NCBI RefSeq assembly: GCF_028618555.1
Contig: NZ_JAQITD010000020.1
Coordinates: 1 to 32,499, forward strand
Source: Bartonella sp. CM31XJBT
Lineage (GTDB): Bacteria > Pseudomonadota > Alphaproteobacteria > Rhizobiales > Rhizobiaceae
DNA: 32,499 nt
Direction of reading: 5' to 3'
The position numbers were made by a program, and so were the translations under genes. The notes below the pieces were generated by a model that saw only the letters and a program-made list of their open reading frames with translations, had not been told where the DNA came from and ran no database searches. Shown here piece by piece: positions 24,656-32,499 of this stretch. How positions within the stretch are numbered: position 1 is the first letter of the stretch; each line of letters begins with the position of its first letter.

Positions 24656-25402
24656 CTAATGACTTAGGATTTTAGACAAAAATTCTTGCGTTCTTGGTTT
24701 TCTTGCTTGCGGATCAGAAAAGAACTCTTTAGATGAGCAGTCTTCAAGAATTGTTCCTTGATCTATGAAAATAACACGCTCCGAGACTTTTTGTGCAAAT
24801 CCCATTTCATGGGTTACACAAATCATCGTCATACCTTCTTCTGCTAAGCTAATCATGACATCGAGTACTTCACCTACCATTTCAGGATCTAGAGCAGATG
24901 TTGGTTCATCAAAAAGCATGACAAGTGGATCCATAGTTAAGGCACGTGCAATAGCAACACGTTGTTGTTGCCCTCCAGAAAGTTGACCAGGATATTTATC
25001 TTTGTGTTCAATGAGTCCAACGCGTTCAAGATATAACAATCCGCGTTCAAGTGCTTCTTTTTTGCTTCGTTTTAGGACTTTGATTTGTGCAATTGTCAAA
25101 TTTTCTGTGACAGATAAATGGGGGAAAAGCTCGAAGTGTTGAAACACCATTCCTACCTGACTTCGCAATTTAGGCAGATTCGTTTTTTTTGAATGAACTG
25201 GTATTCCATTAATCCAAATTTCACCTTTTTGAAAAGGGACGAGAGCGTTAATAGTTTTAATGAGTGTTGACTTTCCGGAGCCTGATGGACCACAAACGAC
25301 AACGACTTCTCCTTTATTAATGTTGGTTGTACAGTTTTTAAGGACTTTAATTTCGCCATACCAATTAGAAACATTTTTTATTTCGATCATATGAGTAGAC
25401 AT
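24656..25402 (-). CDS. gltL: Polar amino-acid ABC transporter ATPase
   Basis: A 248-aa ATP-binding subunit driving uptake through the two permeases encoded just upstream. Walker A is GPSGSGKST (38-46), the signature is [15 protein letters not shown], Walker B is [13 protein letters not shown], and the switch His is in CVTHEMGFA. All are as in the GlnQ/GltL group. It is the last gene of the four-gene minus-strand operon, 11 bases after the permease stop. AGGA lies 7 bases before the ATG. It converges with exoR. Confidence 0.92.
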   Translation of the reverse strand: MSTHMIEIKNVSNWYGEIKVLKNCTTNINKGEVVVVCGPSGSGKSTLIKTINALVPFQKGEIWINGIPVHSKKTNLPKLRSQVGMVFQHFELFPHLSVTENLTIAQIKVLKRSKKEALERGLLYLERVGLIEHKDKYPGQLSGGQQQRVAIARALTMDPLVMLFDEPTSALDPEMVGEVLDVMISLAEEGMTMICVTHEMGFAQKVSERVIFIDQGTILEDCSSKEFFSDPQARKPRTQEFLSKILSH

Positions 25403-25413
25403 TTTTTTTCCTG

Positions 25414-26136
25414 TTAGCGAATAATGGATACTTTTTTTTGTAAATACAAAACTATTTGTGACAGTGTAAAACAGATAACAAAATAGAAAATAGCTGCTAA
25501 GATATAAGCTTCTTGCTTTACACCAAAATTATTAGCAGCAATATCAAAACCATTCAAAAGGCTATGACCACTGATGGCATAAACAAGGGTTGTATCCTGA
25601 AAAAGGATAATAACTTGTGTTAAAAAGACTGGAAGCATATCTCTAAAGGCTTGAGGAAGAATGACAATGTACATACTTTGCCAATATGTCATTCCAAGAG
25701 CTTGTCCTGCATATTTTTGTCCTTGCGGAACTGAATTGATTCCAGCACGCATAATCTCAGCAAAATAAGCCGTTTCAAATGCGGTAAAGGTAATGAGTGC
25801 TGATTTATTTGCACCGATGGATATACCGGTTAAAAAAGGCAGAAGCACGAAAAACCATAAGATAACCATCACAAGTGGTATTGAACGCATAGCTGTTATG
25901 TAACCTATTGCAAACCAAGAAAGAAGTTTTATGGAAGAAAGGCGCATCATTGCTAAAAGCGTACCGAAAACAAACCCCAACACCGTTGCAAAAAGAGTTA
26001 GAAAAACGCTAAAGAGTAAACCTGATAAAATGTAAGAACGAAATACATCAAAGGTAAAAAAGGAAAAATCAAAGTCGGAAAAATTGAAAGGAGAATAAAG
26101 TCCAAACTGAGAGCTTATGAAATTCATCATATTCAA
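25414..26136 (-). CDS. gltK: Glutamate/aspartate ABC transporter permease (GltK-like)
   Basis: A 240-aa inner-membrane permease of the HisM/GltK type with about five membrane segments. The EAA loop that docks the ATPase is visible as [20 protein letters not shown], followed by [16 protein letters not shown]. The start codon overlaps the preceding permease gene's stop by 4 bases (ATGA), so translation is coupled. Confidence 0.9.
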   Translation of the reverse strand: MNMMNFISSQFGLYSPFNFSDFDFSFFTFDVFRSYILSGLLFSVFLTLFATVLGFVFGTLLAMMRLSSIKLLSWFAIGYITAMRSIPLVMVILWFFVLLPFLTGISIGANKSALITFTAFETAYFAEIMRAGINSVPQGQKYAGQALGMTYWQSMYIVILPQAFRDMLPVFLTQVIILFQDTTLVYAISGHSLLNGFDIAANNFGVKQEAYILAAIFYFVICFTLSQIVLYLQKKVSIIR

Positions 26137-26885
26137 TTTCCCTTTGTTTGAAAATTAGGAATTTTGAGTATTTGTTCAATGACTGTCATCACAATGAATA
26201 CGAATAAGGCTATTAGAATATAAAGAGCCGTAACAAGTAAATAATTTTCGTAAACATGGCTTACCTCTTCAATTGCTTGGTATTGAAATTGCATGAGCTC
26301 ATTTATTGAAACGGCGAATGCTATAGACGAATTTTTCACAATGCCCATTGCTTCTGAAGTAAGAGGTGGCATAATTGCACGTATAGCTCGTGGTAGTATA
26401 ATATAGCGATAACTTTGATAAGTTGTAAACCCCATTGCCATAGCAGCATAGCGTTGTCCAGAAGGAATCGCTTCAATGCCTGAACGAACCTGTTCTGCAA
26501 TGCGTGCAGATGTAAAGAATCCCAATGCGCATGTTATTAAGAGAATGGGGGAAAATTTCATCGCTGGTGGATAAATCTTCGGAACAACAAAATACCACAA
26601 AAACACTTGTACAAGGAGGGGAATATTACGCATAATCTCTACCCAAATAGTACCGATAGTGCGAAATATATAATTGGTTATGGATGTTTTGGGTAAAGTG
26701 CGCATTGTTCCTATAACAACACCACACAATACAGCTAATATAAGTGAAGTGATAGACAATATAACCGTATTTTTAAAGCCATCGAGAAGTGTATCTAAAT
26801 AGGTATGGCTCACGCCGGGAGTCCCCAAGCATCCTGTTACCAATGTTTGAGTAAGGTCATCTCTACAAAGGAAAGAAAAGTCCAT
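26133..26885 (-). CDS. gltJ: Glutamate/aspartate ABC transporter permease (GltJ-like)
   Basis: The first permease of the pair. The start at 26885 (MDFSFL) is preferred over the ATG at 26912 because GAGGGA lies about 11 bases before it and the protein then begins like GltJ homologues; this gives 250 aa. The EAA loop reads SGQRYAAMAMGFTTYQSYRY, then ILPRAIRAIMPPLTSE. About five membrane segments. It follows the binding-protein gene after a hairpin. Confidence 0.88.
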   Translation of the reverse strand: MDFSFLCRDDLTQTLVTGCLGTPGVSHTYLDTLLDGFKNTVILSITSLILAVLCGVVIGTMRTLPKTSITNYIFRTIGTIWVEIMRNIPLLVQVFLWYFVVPKIYPPAMKFSPILLITCALGFFTSARIAEQVRSGIEAIPSGQRYAAMAMGFTTYQSYRYIILPRAIRAIMPPLTSEAMGIVKNSSIAFAVSINELMQFQYQAIEEVSHVYENYLLVTALYILIALFVFIVMTVIEQILKIPNFQTKGN

Positions 26886-26981
26886 TAATTGATATTCCCT
26901 CAAATTAGTCATTCACAAATAGGGCAATAAACCAAGCGCATCTACATAGGCCAAATTTATTTAAAAGTGAATTAAAATATA

Positions 26982-27011
26982 AACCACACTCAATTTCAAA
27001 AGAGTGTGGTT
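26982..27011 (-). terminator. Attenuator-like hairpin between gltI and gltJ
   Basis: AACCACACTC (26982-26991) and its exact complement (27002-27011) form a 10-bp stem with a 10-base loop. T-rich sequence follows on both strands. Lying just after the gltI stop, it should end part of the transcripts or protect their 3' end. This would give more binding protein than membrane components, as is common in such operons. Confidence 0.7.
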
Positions 27012-27026
27012 CTTTTTTATTAAATT

Positions 27027-27932
27027 CTATAAATCTTTTTCTGCGTAGCTTTCTCGAGGTTTATTATTTGGGTGATCCCAAGCATATCTTGTTTGTTTTG
27101 ACAAGGGAAGGTTCATAACAGTGTTAGCAGGTGGGATCGGTTTCATAAACCACTTATTATAAAGCTTTTCCAGTGATTCATCTTTAATCTGACGTACGAT
27201 ACTATCGTTGATTGTTTGTTCAAATTTTTTGTCATTTAATCTGAGCATACAGGCAATAGGTTCGACTGAAAGTACAGTATCAAGAATGACATAATCAGAT
27301 GGATTCTTTGATTTAGCAATATGTCCAGCAAGAATTGAAGCGTCCATGACAAAAGCATCTACCTTACCAGATTCTAATAACAAAAAACTATCTCCGTGAT
27401 CTTTCCCCTTTAAAACTTTAAACTGAATGTTTTTTGCACGTTTATTTTTACGAATAAGTTGAACAGATGTTGTACCGGTGGTCGTTGCAACTGTTTTTCC
27501 ATTTAAATCCTCAAGAGATTTAATGTTAGAATTTTTCTTTACAGCAATCCGAACCTCCTCAATGTATGTCGTATAAGCAAATGCTGCTTCTTTACTGCGG
27601 GCAAGATCATGTGTTGTTGAGCCGCACTCAAAATCATAGGTTTTATTTTTTAAGAGAGGAATTCTATTTTGAGAAGTGATGGGAAGATAATGAATTTTAA
27701 TTGGTTTACCAATTTTTTTTGAGATATCATCAATGATCCGTTCTGCCATTTCTGTATGAAAACCTACATATTTATTATTACCAAGGGCGTAGGCTAAACC
27801 AGATGATTCACGGACACCTAAAGTAATTTCCCCTGTTCGTTTTATTTTTTCAAGAGTATCATGTTCAGCATGTGCGAAACTTGAGAATCCAATGGCCGTT
27901 GCTGCAATAAGCATTAACAATGATTTCTTCAT
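27027..27932 (-). CDS. gltI: Glutamate/aspartate-binding periplasmic protein
   Basis: A 301-aa solute-binding protein of the polar amino-acid family. The signal peptide is MKKSLLMLIAATAIGFSSFAHA, cut before EHD. The mature start (LEKIKRTGEITLGVRESSG) and the phrase NRIPLLKNKTYDFECGSTT are characteristic of GltI/AatJ, which supports glutamate/aspartate as substrate. The second lobe has LEDLNGKTVATTTGTTSV. A GGAGG site lies 7 bases before the ATG. First gene of the operon; the promoter should lie in 27940-28056. Confidence 0.92.
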   Translation of the reverse strand: MKKSLLMLIAATAIGFSSFAHAEHDTLEKIKRTGEITLGVRESSGLAYALGNNKYVGFHTEMAERIIDDISKKIGKPIKIHYLPITSQNRIPLLKNKTYDFECGSTTHDLARSKEAAFAYTTYIEEVRIAVKKNSNIKSLEDLNGKTVATTTGTTSVQLIRKNKRAKNIQFKVLKGKDHGDSFLLLESGKVDAFVMDASILAGHIAKSKNPSDYVILDTVLSVEPIACMLRLNDKKFEQTINDSIVRQIKDESLEKLYNKWFMKPIPPANTVMNLPLSKQTRYAWDHPNNKPRESYAEKDL

Positions 27933-28056
27933 TTATGTCCTCCATTCATTTATTTTTATTTTAGTTGCTTAAGATATACTGTTTATATGCTGTAGCATAG
28001 TTATTATTTTTGAGTGGATTTTTTTTGTTGTCTCATGAAATGAGGATTGTACTTTC

Positions 28057-28839
28057 TTAATTGATATTAAGGTGAATCCAAACAGGAACGTGGTCGGATG
28101 GTTTTTGATATCCCCTTACTTCTGCTTGGCTATGAGCGCAAATTAGTTGATCAACAGCTTCTGGTGATAATAATAAATGATCAATGCGAATCCCATTATT
28201 CTTAGGCCAGGCACCTGCCTGAAAATCCCAAAAACTGAAGGAGGGAGTATCGGTGACATTCCGGATAGCATCATAAAAACCTAAATGAAGAATACGTTGG
28301 AATGCTTTTCTTGTTTCTCCAAGAAATAAGGCATCTTGATACCATTCTTGAGGTTTTTTTGCATCTAATGGAGCGGGGATGACATTATAATCACCCGCTA
28401 GAATAAGGGGTTCTTCATACGCAAGCAATGATTTTGCATGTGTATATAATCTTTCCATCCATTCTATCTTATAGGAATATTTTTCACTCTCAATAGGATT
28501 CCCATTTGGCAAATAGAGAGATGCAACACGAACAACACCTTTGTTTGTTGAATAAACTGCTTCAATGTAACGTGTTTGTTTATCATTATCATTGCCTGGT
28601 AATCGACGGATCACTTCATCTGGTGTTTTTTTAGAGAGAATCGCAACGCCATTAAAACTTTTTTGTCCGTGTGTTTCTATATGGTAACCTAAACTTTCAA
28701 TTGCATCGCGTGGAAAATTTTCATCAATACTTTTAATTTCCTGTAAACAGACTATGTCCGGCTGGCTTTGCTGCAGCCATTGACATAATGTTTCATGTCG
28801 TGCTTTTATCCCGGCAATATTCCATGTTGCTATTTTCAT
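28057..28839 (-). CDS. xthA: Exodeoxyribonuclease III
   Basis: An AP endonuclease and 3'-5' exonuclease of base excision repair. It has 260 aa from the ATG at 28839 (MKIATWNIAG), where family members begin; an ATG four codons upstream is also open. Active-site motifs are WNIAGI near the start, LQEIKS with the metal-binding Glu at 34, LAGDYNV in the centre, RIDHLLLS, and the terminal SDHVPVW with the catalytic Asp-His. Single gene, with the str-operon promoter divergent to it. Confidence 0.93.
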   Translation of the reverse strand: MKIATWNIAGIKARHETLCQWLQQSQPDIVCLQEIKSIDENFPRDAIESLGYHIETHGQKSFNGVAILSKKTPDEVIRRLPGNDNDKQTRYIEAVYSTNKGVVRVASLYLPNGNPIESEKYSYKIEWMERLYTHAKSLLAYEEPLILAGDYNVIPAPLDAKKPQEWYQDALFLGETRKAFQRILHLGFYDAIRNVTDTPSFSFWDFQAGAWPKNNGIRIDHLLLSPEAVDQLICAHSQAEVRGYQKPSDHVPVWIHLNIN

Positions 28840-29046
28840 GGCGCTCATCATTAGATATCAAATATGTAATTCAATTTACTGCTCAATTTACTGCATTTAT
28901 GTTTTGCTACAGTCATATCGCTACTTTTTTATTTATAGGGATATTACTTATGGTAAATTGATTTATCAAGAGTAGCGGTAAAAGCAAATTTAAAGCTTTA
29001 AAATTTAATTTATTTTCATTTTTAAAAACTTTCTGCTGTTTAGTTC

Positions 29047-29075
29047 TTGACGAATGTACGTGTTCTCGCTATTAG
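29047..29075 (+). promoter_or_regulatory. str operon promoter
   Basis: TTGACG (29047-29052), exactly 17 bases, then TATTAG (29070-29075). It is the only good sigma70-like site before rpsL and would leave a leader of about 260 nt (29083-29342). A 77-codon frame in the leader has no ribosome-binding site or family match. The rest of the gap from 28840 shows no gene. Confidence 0.6.
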
Positions 29076-29342
29076 AGATGGATATAGCCGATGTGGGTGT
29101 AATCAGGTGCTTTGGATATGAACCGGAAGATTATTCACAGGTGTTAAGAAGATTAAAAGTAAATCCTAGTGCAAAAGGCTACTGCCTTCTCTGCTTATGG
29201 TCGGGTAAACTGTTTTTTGCAGGTGTGCCCGATTTTGTGTGTAGACTTAAATATCTGTTCCGATTCTGTTGGGGTGGATGGAAATGAAAATAGAAAAGCC
29301 CGATTGGGTGAGAAGAATATAGATCAAAAAGAGGAAGGTTGC

Positions 29343-29714
29343 ATGCCTACCGTAAACCAGTTGATTCGTAAGCCGCGTGTGGCGCCAGTTAAACGTAATA
29401 AGGTTCCTGCTCTGCAGTCGAATCCGCAGAAGCGTGGTGTTTGTACGCGTGTTTATACAACAACGCCGAAGAAACCTAATTCTGCTCTTCGTAAAGTTGC
29501 TAAAATTCGCTTGACGAATGGATTTGAGGTGATTGGTTATATTCCTGGAGAGGGACATAATCTTCAAGAGCACTCTGTTGTGATGATTCGTGGTGGTCGT
29601 GTAAAAGATTTGCCAGGAGTTCGTTATCACATTATTCGTGGTTTGCTTGATACCCAGGGTGTCAAGAATCGTAAACAGCGTCGTTCAAAGTATGGCGCAA
29701 AGCGTCCAAAATAA
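29343..29714 (+). CDS. rpsL: 30S ribosomal protein S12
   Basis: A 123-aa protein of the decoding-centre S12 family, starting [20 protein letters not shown] lies shortly before the ATG. It contains [20 protein letters not shown] and [11 protein letters not shown]. The two Lys of PKKPNS (43-44) and the Lys of [11 protein letters not shown] are present, so the usual streptomycin-resistance substitutions are absent. First gene of the str operon. Confidence 0.97.
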   Translation: MPTVNQLIRKPRVAPVKRNKVPALQSNPQKRGVCTRVYTTTPKKPNSALRKVAKIRLTNGFEVIGYIPGEGHNLQEHSVVMIRGGRVKDLPGVRYHIIRGLLDTQGVKNRKQRRSKYGAKRPK

Positions 29715-29732
29715 TATTGAGAGACAAAGCCA

Positions 29733-30203
29733 ATGTCCCGTCGTCATAGAGCAGAAAAGCGTGAGATTAATCCAGATCCAAAATTTGGTGATTTGGTTAT
29801 TATGAAATTTATGAATGCCATTATGTTTGATGGTAAAAAATCAGTTGCAGAGCGTATTGTTTATGGTGCACTCGATTCTGTAGAAAAAAGAGTAAAAACA
29901 GATCCTGTGGCTCTATTTCATCGGGCCTTAGAGAATGTTGCTCCTCATATTGAGGTTCGTTCACGCCGTGTTGGTGGTGCTACTTATCAAGTTCCGATTG
30001 ATGTTCGTCCTGATCGTCGTCAGGCTCTTGCTATTCGTTGGTTGATTGCGGCGGCGCGTGGTCGAAATGAAACGACGATGGTTGAGCGTTTATCTGGTGA
30101 ATTGATGGATGCGGCTAATAATCGTGGTTCTGCCGTGAAAAAGCGTGAAGATGTTCATCGTATGGCTGAAGCTAATCGTGCTTTTTCTCACTATCGCTGG
30201 TAG
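29733..30203 (+). CDS. rpsG: 30S ribosomal protein S7
   Basis: A 156-aa protein that nucleates the small-subunit head. It starts [20 protein letters not shown] and includes the family phrases [20 protein letters not shown] and [21 protein letters not shown]. It begins 18 bases after the rpsL stop and is followed by fusA after 23 bases. Intact and full length. Confidence 0.97.
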   Translation: MSRRHRAEKREINPDPKFGDLVIMKFMNAIMFDGKKSVAERIVYGALDSVEKRVKTDPVALFHRALENVAPHIEVRSRRVGGATYQVPIDVRPDRRQALAIRWLIAAARGRNETTMVERLSGELMDAANNRGSAVKKREDVHRMAEANRAFSHYRW

Positions 30204-30226
30204 AAGTTTTAAACAAGGCAAATATA

Positions 30227-32311
30227 ATGGCTCGCGAATATAAAATTGAAGATTATCGTAATTTTGGTATTATGGCGCATATTGATGCTGGTAAGACTAC
30301 GATGACTGAACGTATTCTGTTCTATACCGGTAAGAATCATAAAATTGGCGAGACCCATGATGGTGCTTCTACGATGGATTGGATGGAGCAGGAGCAGGAG
30401 CGCGGTATTACGATTACGTCTGCTGCAACAACGACGTTTTGGGAAGGGCAGGACGGTCGGAAGCGTCGCTTTAATATTATTGATACGCCAGGGCACGTTG
30501 ATTTTACCATTGAAGTTGAGCGCTCTTTGCGTGTTCTTGATGGCGCAATAGCTTTGTTGGATGCAAATGCTGGTGTGGAGCCTCAGACGGAAACTGTTTG
30601 GCGGCAAGCTGAGAAATATCGCGTGCCTCGTATGGTTTTTGTTAATAAAATGGACAAAATAGGAGCTGACTTTTATCGTAGTGTGGAGATGGTTGGTTCT
30701 CGGTTGGGTGCTAAAGCGCTTGTTTTGCAGTTGCCGATTGGCGCTGAAAATGACTTTGAAGGTGTTGTTGATCTTGTAGAAATGAAGGCTTTAAAGTGGG
30801 ATGGTTCTATTGGTGCCTCGGCGGTGATAAGTGAAATTCCCTCTGATTTAAAGGAGAAAGCTGAAGAATATCGTGAGAAATTGATTGAGATGGCTGTGGA
30901 GGTTGATGAAGCAGCGACAGAGGCTTATTTAGAGGGTGTTATGCCAACCAACGAGCAGCTTGTTTCTCTCATTCGTAGGGGGACAGTAGAAGTTCAGTTT
31001 CATCCGGTTCTTTGTGGTACGGCTTTTAAAAACAAGGGGGTGCAGCCACTTTTGGATGCTGTTGTTTCTTATCTTCCTTCTCCAGTTGATATTCCGGCGA
31101 TTAAGGGTATTGATGTAAAGACTGAGGCTGAGACAACACGAGAATCTTCTGATGATGCTCCGCTATCTATGCTTGCTTTTAAAATTATGAATGATCCTTT
31201 TGTTGGTTCATTGACGTTTTGTCGTATTTACTCAGGTAAAGTTCAGAAAGGTATTTCTCTTGAGAATACTGTGAAAAAGAAGAAAGAGCGTTTGGGGCGT
31301 ATGCTTCAAATGCATTCAAATTCTCGTGAGGATATTGAAGAAGCTTTTGCTGGTGATATTGTTGCTCTTGCAGGACTTAAGGAGACGACAACAGGGGATA
31401 CTCTTTGTGATCCTTTGAAGCCTGTTATTTTGGAGAGGATGGAATTTCCAGAGCCTGTTATTGAGATTGCAATTGAACCGAAAACAAAAGCAGATCAAGA
31501 AAAAATGGGTATTGCTCTTAACCGTCTAGCGGCCGAAGATCCTTCATTTCGTGTTAAATCGGATGAGGAATCTGGTCAGACTATTATAGCTGGAATGGGT
31601 GAGCTTCATCTTGATATTATTGTTGACCGTATGCGGCGTGAGTTTAAGGTTGAAGCAAATGTTGGGCAGCCTCAAGTTGCTTATCGTGAGTCAATTACTA
31701 AAATGGCGGAAATTGATTATACGCATAAGAAGCAATCGGGTGGTGCCGGTCAATTTGCTCGTGTGAAAATTGTTTTTGAGCCTCATGATGGTGATGACTT
31801 TATTTTTGAGTCAAAGATTGTTGGTGGTGCTGTTCCTAAAGAATATATTCCCGGCGTCCAAAAGGGGATTGAGAGTGTTATGGGGTCAGGTCCTCTTGCG
31901 GGCTTTCCTATGCTTGGTGTAAAAGCGACTCTCATTGATGGTGGTTATCACGATGTTGATTCTTCGGTTTTGGCTTTTGAGATTGCGGCTCGTGCGGCTT
32001 TTCGTGATGGGGCAAAGAAGGCTGGTGCACAGCTTCTTGAACCGATCATGAAGGTGGAAGTTGTTACACCAGATGATTATGTTGGTGATGTTATTGGTGA
32101 TCTCAATTCTCGTCGGGGACAGATTTCAGGAACTGAAGCGCGCGGCATTGCAACGGTTGTGAATGCAATGGTTCCTTTGGCGAATATGTTTGGTTATGTG
32201 AATACTCTTCGCTCTATGAGTCAGGGGCGTGCGCAGTATACAATGCAGTTTGATCATTACGAGCCTGTACCTTCGGCTGTTGCTTTGGAGATTCAAAAGA
32301 AATACGCGTAA
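30227..32311 (+). CDS. fusA: Elongation factor G
   Basis: A 694-aa translational GTPase that drives translocation and, with RRF, recycles ribosomes. GTPase motifs are AHIDAGKT (17-24), DTPGHVDF (86-93) and NKMDK (140-144). Domains II-V follow, with [14 protein letters not shown] in domain III and the domain IV stretch [14 protein letters not shown]. It ends in EIQKKYA. Intact; no sign of the EF-G2 variant. Confidence 0.97.
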   Translation: MAREYKIEDYRNFGIMAHIDAGKTTMTERILFYTGKNHKIGETHDGASTMDWMEQEQERGITITSAATTTFWEGQDGRKRRFNIIDTPGHVDFTIEVERSLRVLDGAIALLDANAGVEPQTETVWRQAEKYRVPRMVFVNKMDKIGADFYRSVEMVGSRLGAKALVLQLPIGAENDFEGVVDLVEMKALKWDGSIGASAVISEIPSDLKEKAEEYREKLIEMAVEVDEAATEAYLEGVMPTNEQLVSLIRRGTVEVQFHPVLCGTAFKNKGVQPLLDAVVSYLPSPVDIPAIKGIDVKTEAETTRESSDDAPLSMLAFKIMNDPFVGSLTFCRIYSGKVQKGISLENTVKKKKERLGRMLQMHSNSREDIEEAFAGDIVALAGLKETTTGDTLCDPLKPVILERMEFPEPVIEIAIEPKTKADQEKMGIALNRLAAEDPSFRVKSDEESGQTIIAGMGELHLDIIVDRMRREFKVEANVGQPQVAYRESITKMAEIDYTHKKQSGGAGQFARVKIVFEPHDGDDFIFESKIVGGAVPKEYIPGVQKGIESVMGSGPLAGFPMLGVKATLIDGGYHDVDSSVLAFEIAARAAFRDGAKKAGAQLLEPIMKVEVVTPDDYVGDVIGDLNSRRGQISGTEARGIATVVNAMVPLANMFGYVNTLRSMSQGRAQYTMQFDHYEPVPSAVALEIQKKYA

Positions 32312-32373
32312 TTTCAGGTTGGTAATTAATTTTTAACTTAGTCCTTGGCTTGGACGGAAAATGGAGAGCTCAA

Positions 32374-32499
32374 ATGGCGAAGAGCAAGTTTGAACGAACA
32401 AAACCGCATGTTAATATTGGTACGATTGGTCACGTTGATCATGGGAAGACCTCGTTGACAGCAGCGATTACGAAATATTTTGGTGAATTTAAAGCCTAT
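32374..32499 (+). CDS. tuf: Elongation factor Tu, 5' part (cut by window edge)
   Basis: The first 42 codons read [20 protein letters not shown] and [16 protein letters not shown]. The P loop GHVDHGKT is intact. AATGGAGAG precedes the ATG, 62 bases after the fusA stop, as last gene of the str operon. The remaining roughly 350 codons lie outside the window. Confidence 0.96.
   Translation, partial: MAKSKFERTKPHVNIGTIGHVDHGKTSLTAAITKYFGEFKAY

Noticed and set aside
29054..29287. 77-codon plus-strand frame before rpsL
   Set aside because: No ribosome-binding site, Cys/Trp-rich random composition, and it sits in the leader behind the str promoter.

Overview
The window looks like a chromosomal segment of a Bartonella-type alphaproteobacterium (Hyphomicrobiales/Rhizobiales). 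It is strongly AT-rich, has long non-coding gaps, carries a tolC-popZ-valS block typical of alphaproteobacteria, has a Sel1-repeat protein closely resembling rhizobial ExoR, and contains decayed prophage with Bartonella-like tail, antirepressor and replication genes. The genus call rests on protein resemblance recalled from memory; I cannot name a species.

Left part (1-3908): a CycA-type amino-acid permease, then a two-gene minus-strand unit. This unit is an intact acylpyruvase-family hydrolase and, overlapping its stop by ATGA, a LysE-type exporter broken by a one-base loss in a T run plus an internal out-of-frame patch.

Phage graveyard (about 4140-11300): fragments in both orientations, nearly all frameshifted, nonsense-mutated or truncated. 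On the plus strand an XRE repressor start is joined to a helicase piece, which is joined to a tail-fibre protein with a coiled coil and a C-type-lectin-like C-terminus resembling the phage tropism determinant Mtd. A 25-codon endolysin stump follows a strong terminator. On the minus strand are a Rha/antirepressor gene with a structured, C4-like RNA just upstream, a minor tail protein Z, a MazEF pair (MazE intact, MazF frameshifted), and replication-protein remnants. The island ends against the 3' end of tRNA-Leu(UAA), the usual kind of prophage attachment site, but no integrase or matching direct repeat was found.

Core block (11300-22690): tRNA-Leu, threonine dehydratase, a secreted hypothetical protein, an RhlE-like DEAD-box RNA helicase, a 1.4-kb gap with hairpins, tRNA-Asn and tRNA-Cys, then a PCMT-like methyltransferase, TolC, PopZ and ValS in one direction.

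Right part (22690-32499): a 1-kb gap with recombinase-like debris, a periplasmic ExoR-like Sel1 protein, a convergent GltIJKL glutamate/aspartate ABC transporter operon with an attenuator-like hairpin after the binding-protein gene, exonuclease III, and the str operon rpsL-rpsG-fusA-tuf (tuf cut by the window edge) behind a good sigma70 promoter.

Three intergenic gaps (near 221, 15792 and 23121) contain diverged copies of one element of about 180 nt. The strongest candidates for something undescribed are this repeat family, the C4-like RNA, and the Mtd-like C-terminus.
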